Both the position numbers and the translations under genes were made by a program. A stretch of 64,000 nucleotides of DNA from Prostheceraeus crozeri (Eukaryota > Platyhelminthes > Polycladida > Euryleptidae), in NCBI GenBank assembly GCA_907163375.1, contig CAJQUW010002158.1, forward strand, positions 84,974 to 148,973, written 5' to 3'. This document shows, piece after piece, positions 33,961 through 44,453 of this stretch. Each line of letters begins with the position of its first letter. Position 1 is the first letter of the stretch. The notes under the pieces are model-generated. The model had not been told where the DNA came from and searched no databases. It saw nothing but the letters and a program-made list of their open reading frames with translations.

Positions 33961-33962
<2 letters not shown>

Positions 33963-34029
<67 letters not shown>

Positions 34030-34209
34030 TTTGACCAATTTATATATTGCTACAATATATATATATTTGACTTCATAAAATCGTTGTTATTTGCACCTGA
34101 AGATTAGAAAGCGCTTGTGCAATTTTGTGAGTTTTTCTTGTTGCCTTCAAATTGAATTGAATTAATACTATAATTTTACCAATTGTTGTGATCTATATTT
34201 TCATCAATG

Positions 34210-34251
<42 letters not shown>

Positions 34252-34298
34252 CGCAAAGTGTGTCCAGGAGCTTCATATTTCATAAGAAAGGACGATTG
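33963..34298. repeat. (TA)n tracts and unassigned spacer
   Basis: Long TA tracts occupy about 33963-34023 and 34209-34248. Between them CACCTGAAGATTAGAAAGCGCTT may be an eroded Penelope tail hairpin. The second tract directly abuts the 3' end of Penelope element 3. Confidence 0.85.
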
Positions 34299-34347
34299 CT
34301 TTGACCGGACATGTTTCAATCATATAATGATCATCATCAGCGGAAAG
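34299..34347 (-). ncRNA. Hammerhead ribozyme-like motif, canonical core, in Penelope 3 tail
   Basis: Read on the minus strand: stem I CUUU-CCG pairs with CGG-UC-AAAG (seven pairs and a 2-nt bulge). Core CUGAUGA follows, then stem II GAUCA/UGAUU with loop UUAUA after one extra U, GAAA, minimal stem III C-AU-G and cleavage triplet GUC. All catalytic positions of the hammerhead consensus are present. It lies about 170 bp downstream of the Penelope 3 stop codon, where terminal-repeat hammerheads are expected. Confidence 0.7.
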
Positions 34348-34515
34348 TAACATGAAAGAGACATATCTTTCTTAAATACGTATTCACACACATTGAAATC
34401 AGTTCAGTTTGCAAGGCACGTAGCATAGAAGATAGTAAGCAGATAAAACTATAAAGACTTATTTACAAGCTACTTACAAAGTTAGAAGATAATATCTGCA
34501 AATAGGCATAACTAT

Positions 34516-35476
34516 CTACAGATTCAAAGACAAAGTGTATGAGCCGTTCCTTTCATTAGCGAGATTTTCGTTACTTTTTATTAAAATTGATTCAAGAATA
34601 AATGGTTGTTTGCATTTACCAATGATAGAAAAATTTTCTTTTTTAGGACAATGAGGGTGAGTGGATACTTCAGTTGGCGAAGGGTATCCTTTAAGGTTTT
34701 CTTTAATCCGAGTGTCGAGGTGGCGCTTCGTTGCGCCGACGTACCGCATTTCGCAACGGTCACACACATATCGGTACACGACAGAAGATTTTAGATCACT
34801 CGGAATTTTGTCTTTATTAGGAAACTGGTCTATGAGCTTGCATACTTTGTAAACCGGCCGAATCTCTATGCTCGGCGGAAGCCGATTATTCAAGGAGCGA
34901 ATTTTGCATTTCATTTTCAGCTTGACTGATGAAAGGAACGGACCACACTACTCTCGTTTTCTGCACATCTTCATTCTTAGCCTGGGAATCATTCTTTTCT
35001 GATTCCCTGCACTCAATATTCCTTTCAACTTTTTCTTTTACTCGGTTTATGGTTCCAATGTCAAAACCATTTTTTATAAAGATACTTGAGATCTCATTTG
35101 CCGATGCCTCATATAACCTGCGACTGGTGCAGATTTTACGAGCTCTATAAAATAAAGAGCGCATAGCAGACAACCTGTAAGAGATGGGGGCGTAAGCAGA
35201 GCGAGGCATATAAATGCCAGTGTTGGTAGATTTGATATGAAAATCAATCTCCACACCAAAGTTACACGAAATGTTCGTATCAAGGAAGACGACCTGATCG
35301 TCTTTGCTCAATTCCATAGTAAACTTGATGCTATCATCAAGGGAATTCAAAAATTTCAGAAAACTGCTTGCTTGGTCATCATTTTTGAAGATGGCCAAAC
35401 AATCGTCCACATATCTCCCGTAAAACATGGGAGACAGGCCTTGAAAACTATCAAACTTGGATTCGATCATGTCCAT
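34516..35476 (-). pseudogene. Penelope-like element 3: RT and GIY-YIG, 5'-truncated, one frameshift
   Basis: The first frame (34886-35476) carries RT motif C FYGRYVDDCLAIFKND, thumb motifs VVFLDTNIS and FHIKSTNTG, and the linker with VWSVPFIS. The second (34516-34914) gives the GIY-YIG domain: SVVYRYVCDRCEMRYVGAT, RHLDTRI, HPHC and a final catalytic-type E in FILESILIK. The frames overlap around 34890-34914, so one indel separates them. RT motifs before C are absent: the coding region stops at about 35480, just before the mariner insertion. The GIY-YIG sequence differs strongly from elements 1, 4 and 5. Confidence 0.85.
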
Positions 35477-35507
35477 GGTAAAGATAAATCCAAAATATCT
35501 ATATATA

Positions 35508-36794
35508 CGAGGGGTGAATGAAAAGTTCGCGGCCCGATATAGAAAAAAGCATATTTCGCATACGATACATATTTATTTTTCGACAATCGCCTCTACAATC
35601 AACGCACTTAGCCCAACGGTGCTGCACTGCGCGGATCCCTTGCTCATAGAAGTGTGAGTCTTTGGAGTCCAGATACTCCTCAACGGCCTCCATGACGTCA
35701 CTGTTGGATGCGAAGTGCTGACCACTGAGCTCCAATTTCATTTTTGGGAAGAGATGAAAGTCCGATGGTGCCAGATCAGGAGAATAGGGTGGATGGGAAA
35801 TTATGTCAAACCCACAACCTTGGATGGCAGACATGGGGTAGCAGAGGTGTGAGCAGGCGCATTGTCTTGATGGAAGAGCACGCTTTTCGTGAGCTTCCCT
35901 CTCCGCTTGATCTTGATCTGCACTCGTAACTGCTGCAACAAATGAGCGACCAGTCTCTAGGAAGTCCAACAACAAAACTCCCTTCGAATCCCAAAAAATG
36001 GAGGCCATGACCTTTCCCGCGGACCTGGTGACCTTGGCTTTCCGCGGAGTTGGTGATCCTGGGTGCTTCCATTGTTTCGATTGTTCTTTCGACTCTGGCT
36101 GATAGTGGTGAACCCAAGTCTCATCCATCGTAATGAACCGGTCCATGAAATTTTCAGGATCTCTTACGAACAGCGCCAGGTTGTCCCTTGAGATGAGAAA
36201 GCGGGCTCGTTTGTTCTCTGGTGTGAGCAGTCGTGGCACCCATCGAGCGGAAACTTTGTTCATGCCAAGTTCATGATGGATGATGTTATGGACACGCTCT
36301 TGTGAAATCTTCAGTTCGAAGGCTATCTTTCGCTCGGTTGTACGGCGATCATCAAGAATAATCTTTTGAACATGATCGATCACATCTTCTGTGCTCACTG
36401 TCACTGGTCTTCCACAACGGGATCATCTTCCAAGCTCTCTCTTCCTTGCTTGAATTCTGAAGCCCACTTATTGACTGTGGTGTAGGACGGAGCTTTCTCA
36501 CCAAGTGTTCCAACCCTATCATCATGAATCTCCTTTGGTGTGAGTCCTTTCAAGCCGAGATAACGAATGACAGCTCGATTTGAAACGTGATCCATCTTAC
36601 GCAACACTTATCTGACTAACTGACTGATAAGTTAGTAACTAAAGTTAAGTGGCTGTGGTTTACCAACAGTTCACCGGATCGACTGATCACTCGTCATGCG
36701 CCGTCAGCACATTCCATTGTATCAATCCACATGTGCATAATGGCCTGGCTTTAAGCTTTCTATGTCAGGCCGCGAACTTATCAATCACCCCTCG
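35508..36794 (-). mobile_element. mariner-family transposon, 1287 bp
   Basis: Terminal inverted repeats begin CGAGGGGTGAATGAAAAG (left) and CGAGGGGTGATTGATAAG (right, reverse complement), each continuing TTCGCGGCC and ATAGAAA. TA flanks both ends (35506-35507, 36795-36796). Beyond them a 17-bp direct repeat TAAAGATAAATCCAAAA lies at 35479-35495 and 36799-36815, so the target had an older duplication. Confidence 0.92.
35527..36607 (-). pseudogene. mariner transposase (DD34D type), frameshifted
   Basis: The N-terminal HTH piece (36401-36607: LKGLTPKEIHDD, YTTVNKWASEFKQGRESLEDDP) joins the main frame after a single-base slip near 36410, restoring the GRPVTVSTED linker. The catalytic domain has FITMDETWVHHYQPESKEQS (first D) and PYSPDLAPSDFHLFP (third D). 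The middle block H-Q-D-N-A-P-A-H lies in another frame at about 35860-35900, so two further compensating indels exist. The end of the frame runs beyond the normal stop into the terminal repeat. Family membership is certain; function is lost. Confidence 0.9.
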
Positions 36795-36848
36795 TATATA
36801 AAGATAAATCCAAAAACGTGGAAAGTCAAGGAAAAGACTTAAGTGTAT

Positions 36849-36888
36849 GCCCTACCGGTTTCACTTGTAAACCAAGCTTCTCAAGGGC
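36849..36888 (-). ncRNA. Hammerhead ribozyme-like motif, U3/A8 variant, in Penelope 4 tail
   Basis: Minus strand: stem I GCCC (36888-36885) pairs with GGGC (36852-36849). The core is UUGAGAA (36884-36878), stem II GCUUG/CAAGU with loop GUUUA, then GAAA, stem III C-CG-G and cleavage triplet GUA. Against CUGANGA both position 3 (C to U) and position 8 (G to A) are changed, preserving a Watson-Crick pair. Every other invariant position is present. Confidence 0.6.
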
Positions 36889-36975
36889 GTTCAATTTAAT
36901 GAAATCATATACAAAAATCAATGCATAACATATCAAGCGGAGTCAATACCATAGCTGCAGAAAGATAGTCAAATG

Positions 36976-37760
36976 CTATGGATCACGATTGAGCAGTGGT
37001 TTGAGGATGTCTATACACTGCCTTTCTTTACTCTCTCTCTCTCTGTAGCATCTGTCACAATTAGGTGGAAGTTTCAAGATGGGAACTATGTTAAAAGGTG
37101 GGTCATAATTTTTGGAACACACATGAATATGACGACTAACATGCAAAGCACGATATTTCTCATCCTTTACCTGTTGCCGATGAACTCTGGTCCTGGCCCG
37201 TAGAGTGTCTCCCGTTTGACCAACGTATAGAGAGCACGGCAACCCCTGCATACCATGACATAGATGACGTCTTTCGAGTTGCAAGTCATGTTGTGTTTGA
37301 TGCTAAAAGTTCGTTCTTTATTTAAAATTTGTAATTAAATGCCTTGCCTGTTATTTATGGTCGCGACGTAAGCATCTTGATTGACCACACTTTGCTACAC
37401 CCGTTAAAACAGGTCGATTATTTTTCGATAGCATGTGCAACAAGGAAGAAGGCTGTCGATACGAGGGTCTGATGCGATATTCTTTAAAAGGATCGGTAAG
37501 CGTCAGACTTGAAAAAACAGGAGAGATCACATCTTTGAAAAAGTTAGGATTGTTAGGATTGAACATATGGAATGATTTTTGTATCATTGTCTTGAACTTC
37601 AGCTGAGTTAGTAAAGGATTTTGCTTTAGAGATTGCATCTTCAATCAGGTTTTCAGGATAACCCAGAATTTTTCAGCCTATTATGCATTTCCGTTAACCT
37701 CATTTCTTTAGTTCTTTCATTTGAGACAATCCTACAGATTCGGTTCGATAAAGCGTATGG
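36976..37760 (-). pseudogene. Penelope-like element 4, C-terminal half
   Basis: The upstream region (37640-37760) has RICRIVSNERTKEMRLTEMH, the post-RT helical region. Next is 37351-37644 with FKEYRIRPSYRQPSSLLHML and TGVAKCGQSRC. Then comes the GIY-YIG domain in 36976-37284: CSLYVGQTGDTLRARTRVHR, HVSRHIHVC and CIDILKPLLNRD at the end. Several frameshifts occur. The Y-V-G-Q-T-G-D-T-L-R-x-R motif places it in a different clade from elements 1, 3 and 5. Confidence 0.8.
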
Positions 37761-38230
37761 AATATTGCGTTTCACATGTCACGATTATATATATTATATA
37801 TATTTAATCAATTCCCAAAATATTTTTATGAACAAAAAAACATCCAATTCGGTACTCAGAGTTTCATGCGTCTAAAAACACAATCATCAGCCGAATGAAT
37901 TTCATATCCAAACTTGTTGCAGCAACACCGGTAACACTAATCATTGTTGTAGACTTCAGCGTCCATCAGTGAGATTCTGCGTATCCTAGAAATTGTTTTC
38001 CCATTACTTTTGACATTAGAAATCAGTGATATCTCATTTTTACCGTCCAGCAATAGAGGTCATTTTACCTAAATCCCATAGCATTTTAATGAGTAGCAGA
38101 ATTAGTAATAGGCCTAAATTGATAATCAATAAGCAATAAATTTGCAATTTGTTAATAAAAAGACAAAAATTCGAAACATGCATTTATCAAAACAGAGAAA
38201 AGTTCTAAATAGCAAATTAACATCGCTTAA
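37761..38230. other. No recognised gene
   Basis: AT-rich sequence between Penelope element 4 and the Crypton. No motif recognised. Confidence 0.4.
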
Positions 38231-39222
38231 TTAAGTCTTCTCATCGTTCACCTTCTTCACGTAGCGTTTGACGGAATTCTCCTTCTTGTGTCCTGTTACG
38301 CACTGTATGTCCTGCGCACTGAAGCCCATATTGAACATGTTAGTAACCACAGTTGATCATATGCAGTGTAATGTATACGTTTTCGATAGTTTAGCTTTGC
38401 ATGAAATTACTTTCATCAGATCACCAATCTTGTGAACACCATCGACAAGTTTTTCGTGGTACCAATGCTGATCAGAAAACCAATTCTTTTTTGGCTTGTA
38501 AAATATGTGTTCACAATCGTCTGGCGACTTATCGAGAAGTAGTTTTATGGCGCTGACGGGGCATGTACTTGGATTGCCGGTTGAGCACAACCTGGCTTGT
38601 TTCATATTTTCATTGTTGGAGTTAGACACCGTTGGTTGATGATTTTTCTGAATGTCATTCATGTATTTGATATCGATGTAGGTCTTGCCTCTGGAGTCTG
38701 TTTTTGTTATGATATTCTCCTTCTTTAAGTATCTGATCCATTCACGACCTCTGGTTCCAAGAAAGTACTCAATTACAAAATATACTTCTTCTTGAAGCAC
38801 TTCGGGATTTGACCGATCAAAATATCTTCTCATCTTCTTCAAATCTTCTTCTTCGATTGCATTGAAATGCTGAGTTTCACCGCCATTTTTAAAGTATTCA
38901 GTAGCCATTGCTTTCAAGAGAAGATTTGCGCCATTGAACTCAATTTCGGTTATTATGTTTACATTAAGCATTAGTGGCGGAGAGTTGAAAAATTGCAAAA
39001 GTGCAGCTCTAATGCAGTTAAGAGTTGCAGGTGCACAAAATTGACATTTATTTGTTCTTAAAATTGAATAGAAAAATCCCAAATATTCCGCGAGCTCAGT
39101 TCTTTTCAATGACCTAAATCGGTTGAAAGATTTCGATTTGACAAAAGGACATAAATTTTTCAGAATAGCTCTTTTGTTGAACTGCTGTTGAATGTGGTAT
39201 AGCGGCCTTTTGCAGTTTATCT
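38231..39222 (-). pseudogene. Crypton tyrosine recombinase with one nonsense mutation at the catalytic HxxR
   Basis: The frame stays open from about 39222 to TAA at 38231 except for one TGA. N-terminal SAM-like helices (RTELAEYLGFFYSIL, APATLNCIRAALLQFF) precede the catalytic domain. The first catalytic arginine is in FLGTRGREWIR. Zinc-like Cys/Pro CPVSAIKLLLDK follows. HxxR reads H-C-I-stop, where TGA replaces the expected arginine codon (CGA to TGA is a single CpG transition). Then come VTGHKKENS (His/Lys) and VKRYV with the tyrosine nucleophile. Cryptons move through a circular intermediate and leave no inverted repeats, and none were seen. Apart from the single stop it is the best preserved coding region of the 38-41 kb block. 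There is no in-frame ATG near the start. Confidence 0.85.
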
Positions 39223-39244
39223 AGCTCATCGCTTGGTATTCACA

Positions 39245-39585
39245 CACCAATTCTAAGGCCTATGACTGCGTCAGAAGAGAGATACAACCAAAAGCAAACC
39301 AGAACACGGATAACAGTTGAAAGATGTTTTGGTGTTTTGAAAAGGAATTTTTTATGTTTGCAGTATGGCCTTCGTTTGTCGCCTGTTAAATCATGTCGAG
39401 TCATGTTAGCGTGCTGCATTCTTCATAATTATTTTTTGCGAAATGATGGCAGTCTTGAAGAAGATGAAGATCAAACTAATTTTGAAAAAGTCAGCGACTC
39501 GCTATTACCATCTGATGATTCTGCACGTGACGAATTAACAGGAAGAGCCTTCAGAAGCATTTTCATTCAACGCCACTTTTCTTAA
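39245..39585 (+). pseudogene. Harbinger (HARBI1-like) transposase nuclease, C-terminal third
   Basis: THTPILRPMTASEERYNQ is followed by TRITVERCFGVLKRNFLCL, the hallmark E of the Harbinger DDE domain and its flanking helix. CRVMLACCILHNYF then gives the final conserved helix, and an acidic tail ends at the stop. About two thirds of the transposase is missing on the left, where the Crypton lies only about 20 bp away; the Crypton may have replaced or truncated it. The DNA-binding partner is probably the convergent Myb/SANT gene to the right. Confidence 0.8.
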
Positions 39586-40007
39586 TGTCAAGTATCGAAT
39601 TTTTTACTAGTTTGACTACGTTTGGCAAAATTGTTATTAATGTTAATAAGTGGGCCTAACCTTGAATAAACTAAATCTCCAATTTGTCTTCTACAAATTT
39701 CCATTTCAGGAAAATATTTTTAGCATAAGCCTAAGCCTTGATTAGGAATTACGATGAAAACATAAGAAATTACTTATTCGGAGTGATAGTGACTATATTC
39801 TTTGTGAAGTTATTCTTTGTTAGTTATTTGTGAATATGTGACCTTATGTATAGTTTTGGATTATTAAAAAAACATATGATTGTTATACAAATATGAATAA
39901 CGCTATAGTATTAGGGGTCTAAATCACTTTATTGACCATTAAAAGTAAAAAGATAGGAATATCGGATAGCATTTATTTGTTAGGTAATATGAAAGCCAAA
40001 AAATAGT
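39586..40007. other. Convergent intergenic region of the Harbinger element
   Basis: AT-rich, no coding sequence. It lies between the tails of the nuclease remnant and the Myb/SANT gene. Confidence 0.4.
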
Positions 40008-40906
40008 TCACAATGCTTCTGAATTTGATAATGTTTGGAAAACGGAGAACCCGTCTTCGCCTAAATCTTGTTCATCTTTATTCAAATTCCGTTGAATCTT
40101 TGTTAAAATTTGTATTTTCATTTTGTGCTCTTCTTTGTACCATGTATGCATGTCTGTCAATAACTTCATTTTCACTACGTGCTCCTCCTCCTTGCATCCT
40201 GCTCCCTCGCGACCTGAAAAGTCGAAAATACACGTTAGCATTCGGTAACTGCATCTATGTATATATGGTTAAATACGTTATTGTAGCTAAATTATTTCAG
40301 ATGACCATCTATGTTTCCATAAACGAGAGTTCAACTCTGCACTCACCAATGCGACGTTTTATTGGTTTTTTAAATGTATTTGCGGATCTATCTCCGATCT
40401 CCAATTTTGAACTTTCTTTTTCTAAAATATAAACTGTCAGTATAGCCTATAACCAATGTAAAATACCGTAAGTTGAAAAATCTAAGCCTACTCACCATTC
40501 TCAATGTCTCCTTTTTCCTCGTGCAGGAGAGCATCCGAATCATTAACTCCCGTTAATGGATCAAATGATGTGCTCGGAAGCAAGCTCATCGCGGCTTCAG
40601 AAACAGGATCAATTTGAACCGGATTCTTTACATCTTTTGCCTTCTTCTTCATGCCTCTCCACAACTTAGAAAGCTGCTTTGTATCTCTTGATATGGGACT
40701 GCGACTATTAAATTCGGTTTCTATCTTTTTCCATGTTTCGTTTTTCTTTTTAATAGATTCTGCATCATACTGTTTTGAATCTACGATTTTTACCATTTCT
40801 CCACAATTTACAATATCCATTAATATCAATTTTTCTTCTTCGGTTACATTCTTTGCACCGAGGATTTGCTCATGATGATGACTTATCTTGCTTTGAAGTA
40901 ACTTCT
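40008..40906 (-). CDS. Two-exon Myb/SANT-like DNA-binding protein, probably the Harbinger accessory protein
   Basis: Exon 1 (about 40906-40496) holds a trihelix: NVTEEEKLILMDIVNCGEMV, ESIKKKNETWKKIETEFN and KQLSKLWRGMKKKAKD. These carry the regularly spaced tryptophans of a Myb/SANT domain. It ends at AATG/GTGAGT. Exon 2 (40213-40008) starts after the acceptor CTTTTCAG and joins in frame (ENG-REGAG). It encodes a helical region (EEEHVVKMKLLTDMHTWYKE). A further acceptor, TTCCTCACAG at about 40907, suggests an upstream exon because no ATG opens exon 1. Harbinger elements typically encode a nuclease plus a Myb-like protein that brings it to the nucleus and DNA ends. The gene shows no disablement, so it may still be expressed or be domesticated. 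Confidence 0.7.
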
Positions 40907-41058
40907 CTGTGAGGAACACACGCGCTTATGAATGACGTCATGAAACGTCATTGGCCAATGACTAATTAGTTGTTGGTTTTGCATTGACTATTGATTTAGC
41001 CGCTGACTTCACTTAGTCGTTGACTGGCTATCGACGGCTTACCTTAGTCATTGACTAA

Positions 41059-41784
41059 TAGTCCGGCAGACAGAACAAGTTTCTGCAGGAAATGAGGCCG
41101 AAAGTGAGACTTTCACAGTGTGATGTAAACCCTATGCCTACTACGAGTCTGCACGTCTGCCGAGTTCTAGTGAGTTCCTCTTCTTTTCAGACAAGATCAA
41201 AGAAAAACACATGTAAATCCAATGGGACGCAGATTGCAGTTTTTGGCTAAAATGAAATTTTGTATGCTTTCTCTGATTAAACGAGAAGTACTAAGCCCAG
41301 AGTCATAATTTTTGACATGGAATGTCTTCAGGTCATTTCCTATGATGTGCATGTGCTTTTATCATGCTTCTTATCGAAAATGTATGCGAGAATGTGGTAA
41401 AATCTGGATAAAGTTGCTCAAAATGTTTGTCTTTGCCGACATTAAGAGGCTTGCCAAATCTAAATGTGTTTAGCTTTATAGACAGGAGTGCATGAACATG
41501 ATAGGAAATGACCAGATGACATTCCATGCCAAAAATTATGACTCTAGGCTTAATACTTTTGGTTTAATCAGAGAAAAAATGCTAAATTTCATTCTAGCCA
41601 AAAACTGCAATCTGCGTCCCATTGGATTTACATGTGTTTTCTTTGATCCTGTCTGACAAGAAGAGGAACTCACTAGAACTCGGCAGACGCACCGATTCGT
41701 AGTAGGCATAGGGTGTGCATCATCCTGTGAAAGTCTCATTTTCGGCCTCGTTCCCTGCAGAAACTTGTTCTGGCTGCCGGACTA
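41059..41784. mobile_element. 726-bp foldback MITE with 3-bp TAA duplication
   Basis: Arms of about 295 bp (41059-41350 and 41490-41784) are inverted copies. The outer ends are TAGTCCGGCAG and CTGCCGGACTA, and TAA flanks both sides (41056-41058, 41785-41787). A 3-bp TWA duplication is typical of PIF/Harbinger elements, and the Harbinger genes lie just to the left. It has no coding capacity. Confidence 0.75.
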
Positions 41785-41892
41785 TAATGTAGCCATCGAT
41801 TTTGCATTCCACCCATAGTTTCAGAGTTGTAGATTTTGAAGTCTACAACAATGACACTACGGCACTTGAACATGTCCATCAATGTCTAATTA

Positions 41893-41928
41893 CTATGTAC
41901 GAGTCCGCTAGCGCGGACTCGTACATAG
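41893..41928. repeat. Short palindrome in a larger hairpin
   Basis: CTATGTACGAGTCCG and its complement flank CTAGCG. The flanking 30 bp on each side (CTACGGCAC... and ...GTGTCGTAG) are also roughly complementary, so the hairpin extends over about 41860-41965. Confidence 0.7.
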
Positions 41929-42057
41929 CAATGCCATTGATAGACTATTCGCTGTGTCGTAGTTATTTATTGTACATCAATCAAATTAAAGTAAAGAAAG
42001 ATAGAAAGCTATGAAATGTGGAAAGCTATGAAAAGCTATGGAAGCATGCACTGTTCA

Positions 42058-43430
42058 TCACGTCATTCTGAAGTTGCAAAGCAAATATTTGTTTTTGTGT
42101 TTGCACTTAGAAACCAGTTCACTTCTACTGTTAAGAAGATTTTTATCCTTGCTTATCAAAATGTAATACTTTTCATAGGAGCACAAATAACACTTTGAAT
42201 GTCCTGGCTTATAGGGTTTACATTTCTTTATGATTTTCCAAGTAATTTTTGGAATCTTATTTGTTTCCTTGAGCTTCCAGTATTCCTTGGATAATTGCGT
42301 TTCATTTCTATACTTTGCATGGCTGAACGACTTATGATTTGCGTACCTCAGTTTGAAATTGCCTTCACTTATCCCGATATATTCTCTTTCAGTCAAATTC
42401 GGATCTTCACATGTGATTACCTCTGAGTACACAATGTTATCTGACAGGCACTCATTTCCAAGTGGACAATTTTCTTTATCAACATGCAATTGCAAGTTTT
42501 CTTTTTAACTTCTTCTTTCTGCAAAACGCTTTTGTTGTGGCTACTTATTATCCTCTTTATGTTAGGCATAGAGCTATAACTCAATTTCAAAGTGTTCCGC
42601 TTAAATATCTTCGAGAATTTGTGATCCAATGAGAAATGCTTGCCATTAAGTGTCAAAAAGTACCTGCCGATGTTCGTCGCAACGTTCTTACTAAAGGGCG
42701 GATTAAATCAAATAATGGCCCGCTTCCTTTTCTTTTTCTGTATTGTCGCATCTGTGGTTGGTTTCTTTTGATATACAAGTTGGTGTGCATATCCATTTCG
42801 ATTCAAAACATCTTGATAATGTGCAGAAGATTCTTTAAATATATTTTCGTCCGATGAAAGCTCCGATAATCTCTTTTCCACAATATTAGGTACTTCGTTG
42901 ATTATGTTCTTTGGATGATTCGATTTTGCATTGATGTAAGTTACATTTTGGTCCGGTTTACGGTAAGGTTTATAAGTCCCATTTGGTAAGTTAAATGTCA
43001 CATCCAATTAGTTTACAATCTTAAGGTTGCATGAAATATCCAATTGCAGACCATAATCCTGGAAGATCTCATGAATTTTTCTGATGACATCGGCACGGCG
43101 CGCTGTTATGTTTCGAAAAAACGCTAACCCGTCATCACGATAAAGACCAACACAATTAATGTCAAACTCTTGGGATGGCAAATGTAGCAAGAATAAGCCG
43201 ACCAGCTCACAAATATCCGCGCCATCATATGCGCCCATTGAAACATCAAATGCTTCATTTTCCCGTTTTACCCATGGCTCTCCGTTATTAAACAGTAACC
43301 ATTTCCTTGCATGTGTAATAGCATTGGTAGATTTAGGGTCAATGTCAGCATGATCACAGGCAAAATTCAAAGACAGCTTTAACAATACTTCCGTGATAGA
43401 TGGATAGAAATCCTTTATATCGAAAACCAT
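42058..43430 (-). pseudogene. Penelope-like element 5: RT and GIY-YIG, two stops and one frameshift
   Basis: RT motif A is FDIKDFYPSI (about 43400-43427), motif B SMGAYDGADICELVGLF, and motif C GLYRDDGLAFF (R-D-D rather than V-D-D). The C-terminal part contains LDVTFNLPNGTYKPYRKPD, then FNPPFSKNV, SSHNKSVLQKE and CNC. The GIY-YIG domain reads EREYIGISEGNFKLRY and ANHKSF, ending with a helix LLNSRSELVSKCKHKN. Breaks: TAA at about 43008-43010 (N-stop-L-D), TGA at about 42708-42710 where a conserved W is expected, and one frameshift near 42480. This clade's nuclease differs from those of elements 1-4. Confidence 0.88.
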
Positions 43431-43542
43431 TAATTTTCCTGAAGCTATATATTGTAGGCCATGGTAAAGTAAAAATATATATGTAAAAAAAAGTAAGGTA
43501 TATATATATATGGTAAAGTAAAAATCAACCAGATTTCCGTTT

Positions 43543-43582
43543 ACGCCTATATGTTTCGCAGCTTAGCTGCTTGTCAAGGCAT
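43543..43582 (-). ncRNA. Hammerhead ribozyme-like motif, U3/A8 variant, upstream of Penelope 5
   Basis: Minus strand: stem I AUGCC (43582-43578) with GGCGU (43547-43543), one G.U pair. The core is UUGACAA (43577-43571), stem II GCAGC/GCUGC with loop UAA, then GAAA, a short CAU-A loop and cleavage after UA. The C3-G8 pair of the consensus is replaced by U3-A8. The position, upstream of the truncated RT and beside a TA-rich tract, fits a 5' terminal repeat or the tail of a preceding copy. Confidence 0.55.
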
Positions 43583-44453
43583 CTATGCATACAACTGATA
43601 GAAAAGCAATTTACATTCAATGATAAATACATGAGTGGATGAAAAGGAATTCAAAATCCACTACATTATGCATTAAAGGTAGGGAGAAATTTACGAGTAA
43701 ACATAGATTCTTTGCGCTCCCTTTCTAATTTAGAAGAACTAAGTAATAATTAATAAGCACTATTAATTTCTAGTGCCGCCTATATAATTCCAAATTGCAA
43801 AATATTTCAAAGAATGCTCTGCATGTTGTTGTTCCAATGGCATGTTTGTGTGCCTTATCATTTATGTCATGTGATTTGATTCATATGTATGTGTGATTTC
43901 AAAGAAGATATTGTGATTTCCATTACTTTCAATAAATGATACTGTTATTGTTACAGCCGGCTATAATATTTAATATAGCATAATATAATAGACGACTATC
44001 AAGAGAAACACATCGTTTTACTTGGGCTTTCTATCAAACAAAAGTTTCAATTTTATTAAATGAACTTGTGCTGTGACCAAATACCACGTGTGAGATGTGC
44101 AAATTTTTGCAGTTTTGGAGAGATTAACACGGATTTGACTGATCATGATAGGAATACAGAAGAAAGAATAGTATTTTACAAATCCTCCCTGTCATGACAA
44201 CCTTGGTGAGGCAATTATCGTTAAATTTGCTTCGATGGAAGTACCTTACTTTAATGCTCAGCTTTATTAATAGAACAATTTCTTGGGCTTATCATGTCAC
44301 TTAAACTACCTGCCACTGAAAGAGCAAAATATCAAAATCAAAGACAATTATTATAATTAGCTCATTCATTTAGCTCAACTCATCTGTTAATGGTCAATTC
44401 GCTTGAGGGCTTGGACTTAACTTATCAAGTTGCCGAAGAGATATGGCAAGTAG
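43583..44453. other. No recognised gene
   Basis: AT-rich sequence with no supported coding region. Confidence 0.4.

Noticed and set aside
33063-34248. Regularly spaced repeats as a CRISPR-like array
   Set aside because: The repeats are simple (AT)n tracts between retroelement fragments in a eukaryotic genome, without conserved spacers or repeats.
35237-35657. Plus-strand ORFs over Penelope 3 and the mariner end
   Set aside because: They are antisense to strong RT and transposase motifs and have no domain of their own.
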